DNA of 64,000 bases, from contig NZ_CP126161.1 of assembly GCF_030127105.1 (NCBI RefSeq), positions 3,286,001 to 3,350,000 on the forward strand, read 5' to 3'. This DNA comes from Haloarcula pelagica (GTDB lineage: Archaea > Halobacteriota > Halobacteria > Halobacteriales > Haloarculaceae). The position numbers were made by a program, and so were the translations under genes. The notes under the pieces are model-generated. The model was not told where the DNA came from. It saw only the letters and a program-made list of their open reading frames with translations, and did not search any database. Below are positions 58,606 through 64,000 of the stretch, piece after piece (position 1 is the stretch's first letter; each line of letters opens with the position of its first letter).

Positions 58606-60627
58606 ATGACCCGATCAGAGTTCCGCTGGAACCGCCTGGCGACGGCCGCTCTCGCGGTCCTGGCCGCCGCCGCCGTCGCGTTCGTCTCGACGGAGGTGTT
58701 CCCGTACCACTCGCTGAACCACGACGAGGGGGTCTACCTCCAGCAGGCCGCGATGTTGCTCGAGGGACGACTGTTCCTCCAGTCACCGGTCGAGGGGGCC
58801 GTCCGGCCGTGGTTCTTCATCGAGAGCGAGCGCGGGATGTACCCGAAGTACGCGCCCGTCCCGGGGGCGATGTTCGCCGTCGGGAAACTGCTCGGAGGGT
58901 ATCGCGTGGCGCTGGTCGCCATCGCCGCGGGGAACGTCCTCGGCGTCGTCGGGCTCGTTCGGGAAGCGTTCGACTACCGGACGGGGCTGCTCGCCGGCGC
59001 GTTCGTCCTGGCCTCGCCGCTCTTTCTGATCGACTCCTCGGTGTTTCTCCCGTACGCGCCGACGACCCTGCTGAACCTCGCCTTCGGCTACGCGTACCTC
59101 CGCGCGGACCGGACCGGTGACCGGCGGGTCGCGGCCGGGGCCGGGGCGGCGATCGGGCTGGCGTTCTTCTCGCGGCCCTACACCGCGGTGCTGTTCGCGA
59201 CGCCGTTCATCGTCCACGCCTGCTGGACGCTCTGGCAGAACCCCCGCGAGGCGCTCCCGCGGCAGGCGGCGACCGCAACGCTGGGCTCGGCGGGCGTCGT
59301 CCTCACGCTCGGGTACAACGCCGTCGTGACCGGCGCGCCCTTCCGGTTCCCCTACCAGGTGTTCGCGCCGGCGGACGGCCTCGGCTTCGGTCAGCGCGAG
59401 ATCCTCGGCCACGAGATCGTCTACACGCCCGAACTCGCCGTCCGGGCGAACCGGGTGGTACTCGATCTGTTTTTCACCGAGTGGATCGCCGGCGGGCTGG
59501 CGGGGGCCGGCCTCGCGGCCGTCGGCGTCGCCCTCGCCGTGCGGGCCGGACTCACCGCCCGCCAGGCGGTCGTCGGGGGGATCGCTCTCAGCGTCGCGGC
59601 GGGCAACGTCTACTTCTGGGGGAACTACAACATCCTCGGGGACCTCGAAGTCGCAGGCGACGGGCTGGTCTCGGCGCTTGGCCCGTACTATCACTTCGAT
59701 CTGCTGGTCCCGACCGCGGCCTTCGCCGCCCGGGGGGCGCTCGGTGTCGTCCGAGCGATCAAGGACGCGCTCGCCGATCGCGCCGATGGACGGTCCGCGC
59801 GTGTCGCCGTGGCAGCGCTCGTCCTCGTGAGCACCGCGTCGCTGGGCGGGATCACCGCGGGGAACATGGACGCCCCGCTCTCGGAGAACTTGGAGGTGAC
59901 CCGAACTTACGAGGACGCCTACGAGCCCTTCGAGGGCGGTTCGCCCGAAAACGCCGTGGTCCTCCTGCCGGACCCGTACGGCGACTGGCTCAACCATCCG
60001 TTCCAGTACATCCGCAACGATCCGGGGTACGACGGCGACACCGTCTACGCCATCGACGACGAGCCCTTCGCGGTCCACGACGCGTTCCCCGACCGCCGGT
60101 TCTACCGGTACGTCTACCGCGGCGCGTGGGCTCCCTACGCCGGGTCGCCGAGCGCGGCGTACCTCCAGGCGGTCCGTGATGTCGACGGCGAGCAGGTCCG
60201 CCTGGGGACGACCGTGGGGATCCCGGACGGCGCCACTGGCGTCACGGTACGGCTCGGCGTCGACGGCCGGAGCGCCTACTACGTGGTGCCCGACCCCGGC
60301 GAGGAACTGTCGCTGGCCGTCCTCGTGGACGAGCGTGCCAGGCTTCGCGGCGACGCTCGTCCCCTCCAGAACAAGACACTGGCGGTCGACGGCAGGGAGA
60401 CGGTTCGGACGACGGTCTTCGTCGACTACGGCGGTGGGAGTGGCTTCGCTTATCGGTTCGATCTTCCGGTCGACGCCGCGGACGACCGGGTCCGAGCGCT
60501 CACCCCGCGGATCGAGCGGTGTCGTAACGCACGCGCCTGCGGCGGCGCGGCCGCGTACGTCCCCGGGACGGGTCCGAACGGGACCTCAGTCGAGACGAAC
60601 CTGACCGCGGGCGAACGCAATCCATAA
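58606..60627 (+). CDS. GT-C type membrane glycosyltransferase, ArnT/PMT-like
   Basis: A 673-aa protein with about ten hydrophobic segments, then a soluble C-terminal beta-rich part (from about 420). The first outer loop has SLNHDEGVYLQQA, whose Asp-Glu pair is the acidic site typical of GT-C enzymes that use lipid-linked sugars. KLLGGYRVAL, FFSRPYTAVLFATPF and WLNHPFQYIRNDPGYDGDTV are shared with the paralog at 62483. It should move a sugar across or onto an extracellular target. Genes beside it belong to iron uptake, an unusual partnership. Confidence 0.82.
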   Translation: MTRSEFRWNRLATAALAVLAAAAVAFVSTEVFPYHSLNHDEGVYLQQAAMLLEGRLFLQSPVEGAVRPWFFIESERGMYPKYAPVPGAMFAVGKLLGGYRVALVAIAAGNVLGVVGLVREAFDYRTGLLAGAFVLASPLFLIDSSVFLPYAPTTLLNLAFGYAYLRADRTGDRRVAAGAGAAIGLAFFSRPYTAVLFATPFIVHACWTLWQNPREALPRQAATATLGSAGVVLTLGYNAVVTGAPFRFPYQVFAPADGLGFGQREILGHEIVYTPELAVRANRVVLDLFFTEWIAGGLAGAGLAAVGVALAVRAGLTARQAVVGGIALSVAAGNVYFWGNYNILGDLEVAGDGLVSALGPYYHFDLLVPTAAFAARGALGVVRAIKDALADRADGRSARVAVAALVLVSTASLGGITAGNMDAPLSENLEVTRTYEDAYEPFEGGSPENAVVLLPDPYGDWLNHPFQYIRNDPGYDGDTVYAIDDEPFAVHDAFPDRRFYRYVYRGAWAPYAGSPSAAYLQAVRDVDGEQVRLGTTVGIPDGATGVTVRLGVDGRSAYYVVPDPGEELSLAVLVDERARLRGDARPLQNKTLAVDGRETVRTTVFVDYGGGSGFAYRFDLPVDAADDRVRALTPRIERCRNARACGGAAAYVPGTGPNGTSVETNLTAGERNP

Positions 60628-60629
60628 GT

Positions 60630-60643
60630 TTAGGTTTGCCTAA
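60630..60643 (+). promoter_or_regulatory. Iron box 7
   Basis: TTAGGTTTGCCTAA, perfect match, lying directly after a TATA-like CATAAGTT (60623-60630) and 11-24 bases before the ATG at 60654. The TATA spacing to that ATG is about 27 bases, so this is a true promoter and not only an internal site. Confidence 0.8.
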
Positions 60644-60653
60644 CAGATGTCGT

Positions 60654-61226
60654 ATGGAACTGAGTCGTCGGGACGCTATCGCGGCCCTCTCAGCGGCCGG
60701 CGTCGCGGTCGGTGGCGGCGGCGCTGTTCTCCTCGCGACTGACGACAGGAGCGACGCGACTGTGGGGACCGACGACGGGACCGCTACGACCCAGTCGGAG
60801 CCGCTCGGAGAAGACGTATTCCGGACGCTCACGGCGGCGGCCGAAGTGCTCTACCCGACGGAGGTGTCCGGTGCCGACGAGTTCGTCCGCCGGTTCGTCC
60901 GAGGGCGGGCACGCGACCAGCCGGACCACGCGGACGGGATCGCCGACGCGGCCGCGTACCTCGACGAGTACGCCCGAGCGTGGTTCGACGACGAGTTCGC
61001 GGCGCTCTCCCCGGAGACCCGGGACCAAGCGCTCAGACGGATGAACGTCGACACGATCGAACCGGACCCCGACGGGTCGGACGGCCAGCGGGTCCGGTAC
61101 TTCGTCGTCAACGAACTCCTGTTCGCGCTGTACGCCTCCCCGACCGGCGGGAAACTCGTCGGGATCGAGAACCCGCAGGGCCACCCCGGCGGGATACAGA
61201 GCTACCGGCGGGGGCCGGACGCGTGA
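60654..61226 (+). CDS. Tat-exported gluconate 2-dehydrogenase subunit 3-like protein
   Basis: A 190-aa protein: Tat signal LSRRDAIAALSAAGVAVGGGGAVLL in parts, then LTAAAEVLYPTEVSGADEFV, a helical body and the late motif FALYASPTGGKLVGIENPQGHPGGIQSY. The final part is the hallmark of PF13618 (gluconate 2-dehydrogenase subunit 3), the small partner of secreted GMC sugar dehydrogenases. No GMC catalytic gene is in the window; it may lie past the right edge. An extracellular sugar oxidase under iron control suits either electron donation or iron reduction. Confidence 0.85.
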   Translation: MELSRRDAIAALSAAGVAVGGGGAVLLATDDRSDATVGTDDGTATTQSEPLGEDVFRTLTAAAEVLYPTEVSGADEFVRRFVRGRARDQPDHADGIADAAAYLDEYARAWFDDEFAALSPETRDQALRRMNVDTIEPDPDGSDGQRVRYFVVNELLFALYASPTGGKLVGIENPQGHPGGIQSYRRGPDA

Positions 61227-61355
61227 CTCCCAGTCGCCCCGCGGGCGGGTACTGCCGCGATTCCGTCACGTACATGCGACTGGTGTCCCCAGGCAGAGAC
61301 GAGCGACGCCGTCTGCCGGCACCGACCGGCGACGGAACACAGGAGTGCCGATAAT

Positions 61356-62486
61356 ATGTCTCACAGATATCAGGAACAGTACGCCTCGGATTTCGACACA
61401 GTCGAAGCGGCCGTCGACGATCCCGAACGGATCGTCCTCGACGTGAACGGCGTCACGAAAGACTACGGCCAGGAACTGGCCGTCGACGACCTCTCGCTGT
61501 CGGTCAAGGACGGTGAACTGCTCACGCTGTTGGGGCCGTCCGGCTGTGGGAAGACGACGACACTCCGCCTGCTTGCGGGGCTGGAACGGCCCACCGAGGG
61601 GTCGATCTCGATCGCCGGCGAGACGGTCACCGGCGGCGAGGACGGGGGGTTCCGACAGCCCGATCAGCGCGACGTGGGGATCGTCTTCCAGGATTTCGCG
61701 CTGTTTCCCCACCTCACGGTGGCCGAGAACGTCGCCTTCGGGCTCACGGAGGAGGCCGAGATCGAACAGCGGGTGGACACGCTGCTCGATCTGGTCGACC
61801 TCACCGACCACCACGACAAGATGCCGAGCAACCTCTCTGGGGGGCAACAACAGCGGGTCGCGCTGGCCCGGTCGCTGGCGCCCGAACCGGATGTGCTCTT
61901 GCTCGACGAACCGTTCTCGAACCTCGACGTTCGCCTGCGGGTGGAGATGCGCGAGGAGGTCCGCAAGATCCTCAAGCGGGCCGGAGTCACCGCCATCTCG
62001 GTCACCCACGATCAGGAGGAGGCCCTGTCGATCAGCGACCGGGTGGCGATCATGAACGACGGGACCGTCGAACAGATCGGCGACCCGACGACGGTGTTCG
62101 AGAACCCCGAGAGCCGGTTCGTCGCGAGTTTCCTCGGCCAGGCGAGTTTCCTCTCGGCGCAGGTCACGACCAGCGGCGTCGAGACGAGCCTGGGGACGTT
62201 CCCGACCGAGCGACTGAACGGCTCCGTCGGGGCCTACACGGGGGCGACGGTAGACGTGCTCGTCCGGCCCGACGACCTCCGCGCGACGCCGACCAACGAG
62301 GGCACCGCCGACGGCGCAGTCGTCCATCGCCAGTACAACGGTCCGTCGTTCGTCTACCGGGTCGAACTCCACAGCGGCGACGTGGTCCACTGTATGCACA
62401 ACCACGTCGAGACGTTCGAGGCGGGGGAGCCGGTCGAGGTGGATCTCGTCGCCGACCACGAACTGGCGTGGTATCCGGTCGAATGA
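61356..62486 (+). CDS. fbpC: Fe(III) ABC transporter ATP-binding protein
   Basis: A 376-aa ATPase of the CUT1/FbpC group: Walker A GPSGCGKTT, signature LSGGQQQRVALARSL, Walker B VLLLDEPFSNLD, switch His in SVTHDQEEALSISDR, and a C-terminal TOBE-like regulatory domain (from about 250: ETSLGTFPTERL, VLVRPDDLRATP). It powers the FbpA/FbpB pair. The unusual feature is that two other genes separate it from fbpB. Its stop overlaps the next start by four bases. Confidence 0.91.
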   Translation: MSHRYQEQYASDFDTVEAAVDDPERIVLDVNGVTKDYGQELAVDDLSLSVKDGELLTLLGPSGCGKTTTLRLLAGLERPTEGSISIAGETVTGGEDGGFRQPDQRDVGIVFQDFALFPHLTVAENVAFGLTEEAEIEQRVDTLLDLVDLTDHHDKMPSNLSGGQQQRVALARSLAPEPDVLLLDEPFSNLDVRLRVEMREEVRKILKRAGVTAISVTHDQEEALSISDRVAIMNDGTVEQIGDPTTVFENPESRFVASFLGQASFLSAQVTTSGVETSLGTFPTERLNGSVGAYTGATVDVLVRPDDLRATPTNEGTADGAVVHRQYNGPSFVYRVELHSGDVVHCMHNHVETFEAGEPVEVDLVADHELAWYPVE

Positions 62487-64000
62487 GACGACTGCGACGA
62501 CCGGGGGTCCAGGCCGCCGTCGTCGCGTTGCTGGGCGGGCTGGTCGTCTTCGCGCTCGCACACGTCGTTTTCCCGTATCACACGAGCAACCACGACGAGG
62601 GAGTCTACCTCCAGCAGGCCGCGATGTTGCTGGAGGGGCGACTGTTCCTCCGTCCGCCCGTCGAAGACGTGTTCCGCCCGTGGTTCTTCGTCGAGAGCCC
62701 ACGGGGCCTGTACGCGAAGTACACGCCGGTCCCGGCCGCGATGTTCGCCGTCGGGAAACTGCTCGGGGGGTATCGCGTGGCGCTCGGGCTCGTGGCCACG
62801 GGTACCCTCGCGGGGCTGTACCACACCACTCGTGAGGCGTTCGACGCGCGGACCGGCGTCGTCGCGAGCGTCCTGTTGCTCGCGTCGCCGCTGTTCCTGG
62901 TCAACGCTGCGGTGTTTCTCTCCTACGTCCCGGCGACGTTCTGGAACCTCGCGTTCGCCGCGAGCTACCTCCGTGCCGACCGGACGGGGAGCCGCCCGCT
63001 CGCCGCGCTGGCGGGTGCCTGTGCCGGGATCGCCTTCTTCACCCGACCGTACACCGCGGTGCTGTTCGCGACGCCGTTTATCTGTCACGCCCTCTGGTCG
63101 TGCCGGCGGCTCCGCCGGGCGCCCCTCGAACGGGTCGGTCTCACCGCCGTCTTCGGCACCGCCGGCGTCCTGCTGGCGCTGGGGTACAACACCCTCACCA
63201 CGGGCGACCCGCTGGTCTTTCCGTACCAGGCGTTCGCCCCCAACGACGGGCTCGGCTTCGGGCGACGGTCGATCTTAGCGTACTCGCGGGAGTTCACCCC
63301 CGCACTCTCCGTGCGGGCCAACGGGGAACTCCTCCGGAAACTCGCCACGCAGTGGCTGGTCGCCGGGCCGCTCGGGACCGTCGCCGCGGCGGTGGGGGTG
63401 GCCGTCACGCGCCGCCGTGGGTTCGACAGTCGGCAGGCGGCGCTCGCGGGGGTGTTCCTGACCGTCCCGCTGGGGAACCTCTACTTCTGGGGGACGGTCA
63501 ACATGCTCGGCACCATCTCGGACCCGACCGACGGGCTCGTGCGCTTCCTGGGCCCGTTCTACCACGTCGACGTGCTCGTCCCCGCCGCCGCGTTCGGTGC
63601 CGTCGGGAGCCTGTGGGTCGCCCGTGGGCTCCGGACGGCGGTCGAGGACCGGGTTCGGCCCCGGCGGGTCCGGCCCGTCCTCCTCGTAGTCGCGCTCGTC
63701 TGTGCGACGGTCGGGGGTGGTGTCGCCGTGACGGCCGCCGCCGAGCCGGTTCGGGACAACTACGTCGTCACCGAGCAGTACGACCGGGCGTACGAACCCT
63801 TCGAGGAACGGGATCTCTCGGACGCTGTCGTCTTCCTCCCGACGCCGTACGGCGATTGGCTGCACCACCCGTTCCAGTACCTCCGCAACGACCCCGGCTT
63901 CGACGGTGACACGGTGTACGCGATGGGCGACAGGCAGTTCGCGGTGGTCGACAACTACCCCGACCGGCGGTACTACCGCTACGACTACCGGGACGAGTGG
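62483..64000 (+). CDS. GT-C type membrane glycosyltransferase, paralog, cut by the window edge
   Basis: The first 506 codons of a protein paralogous to the one at 58606. Same marks: SNHDEGVYLQQAAMLLEGRLF, KLLGGYRVAL, FFTRPYTAVLFATPF and LHHPFQYLRNDPGFDGDTV. About ten hydrophobic segments are seen. The DNA shares a 27-base identical run (59181-59207 with 63052-63078) with its paralog, so duplication or gene conversion is likely. It overlaps the ATPase gene by four bases, so it belongs to the same transcript. Confidence 0.82.
   Translation, partial: MRRLRRPGVQAAVVALLGGLVVFALAHVVFPYHTSNHDEGVYLQQAAMLLEGRLFLRPPVEDVFRPWFFVESPRGLYAKYTPVPAAMFAVGKLLGGYRVALGLVATGTLAGLYHTTREAFDARTGVVASVLLLASPLFLVNAAVFLSYVPATFWNLAFAASYLRADRTGSRPLAALAGACAGIAFFTRPYTAVLFATPFICHALWSCRRLRRAPLERVGLTAVFGTAGVLLALGYNTLTTGDPLVFPYQAFAPNDGLGFGRRSILAYSREFTPALSVRANGELLRKLATQWLVAGPLGTVAAAVGVAVTRRRGFDSRQAALAGVFLTVPLGNLYFWGTVNMLGTISDPTDGLVRFLGPFYHVDVLVPAAAFGAVGSLWVARGLRTAVEDRVRPRRVRPVLLVVALVCATVGGGVAVTAAAEPVRDNYVVTEQYDRAYEPFEERDLSDAVVFLPTPYGDWLHHPFQYLRNDPGFDGDTVYAMGDRQFAVVDNYPDRRYYRYDYRDEW

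Overview
This window is a stretch of chromosome from a haloarchaeon. The proteins are strongly acidic, coding DNA is GC-rich, many genes have a TATA-like box about 27 bases before the start codon (leaderless transcripts), secreted proteins carry Tat signals with lipoboxes, and the gene set (dodecin, bat-type HTH and HalOD1 regulators, DpsA, fused ADP-forming acyl-CoA synthetase, GlmU-type archaeal nucleotidyltransferase) is haloarchaeal. A Haloarculaceae-like source is my guess from general resemblance only. I see no CRISPR array, rRNA, IS element or prophage; two tRNA genes are present.

Layout. 1-6.3 kb: membrane proteins, DUF1684, a J-domain protein, hisD, an A-type Fe-S carrier and dodecin. 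6.4-11.9 kb: a branched-chain amino-acid type ABC transporter (livH-M-G-F), with a convergent substrate-binding lipoprotein whose two halves appear circularly permuted. 12-17.5 kb: thyX, a CNNM-only membrane protein, an arylsulfotransferase-like protein, a CPBP protease and a GlmU-like enzyme. 17.6 kb: tRNA-Glu(TTC) with a 30-nt intron. 17.8-26.6 kb: histidine kinase, fused 3-hydroxyacyl-CoA dehydrogenase/enoyl-CoA hydratase, a Cys-rich leaderless leader peptide before an in-frame cysE-alkA fusion, RimK-protease, aspartoacylase-like protein, bat-type regulator and a HalOD1 protein. 26.7-30.2 kb: sdhCDBA. 30.3-34.4 kb: amidohydrolase, tRNA-Leu(GAG), an MBF1-like protein, a HAD phosphatase and panB. 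34.5-39.2 kb: a biotin cluster (bioB, two partner genes, bioF, bioD). 39.4-42.6 kb: ADP-forming acyl-CoA synthetase overlapped by a Pta/BioD-like gene. 42.7-48.3 kb: small haloarchaeal proteins, a Spondin-domain protein, DpsA, two HTH-like paralogs and a thiolase/OB-fold pair.

The right end (44.9-64 kb) is dominated by iron. Seven copies of a DtxR/IdeR-like inverted repeat, TTAGGnnnnCCTAA (five perfect, two with one mismatch), lie before a 51-aa microprotein and its divergent neighbour, a siderophore-type ABC operon without its ATPase, and a run of genes from 54.5 kb to the window end. That run combines an Fe(III) ABC transporter (FbpA, FbpB, FbpC) with a reversibly glycosylated polypeptide (RGP/UDP-arabinopyranose mutase)-like protein, two paralogous GT-C type membrane glycosyltransferases and a Tat-exported gluconate 2-dehydrogenase subunit 3-like protein. 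I propose it is an iron-starvation response that couples iron import to surface glycan synthesis; this is the best candidate here for an undescribed system. The second is the Cys-ending leader peptide before cysE, a candidate archaeal cysteine-responsive attenuator.
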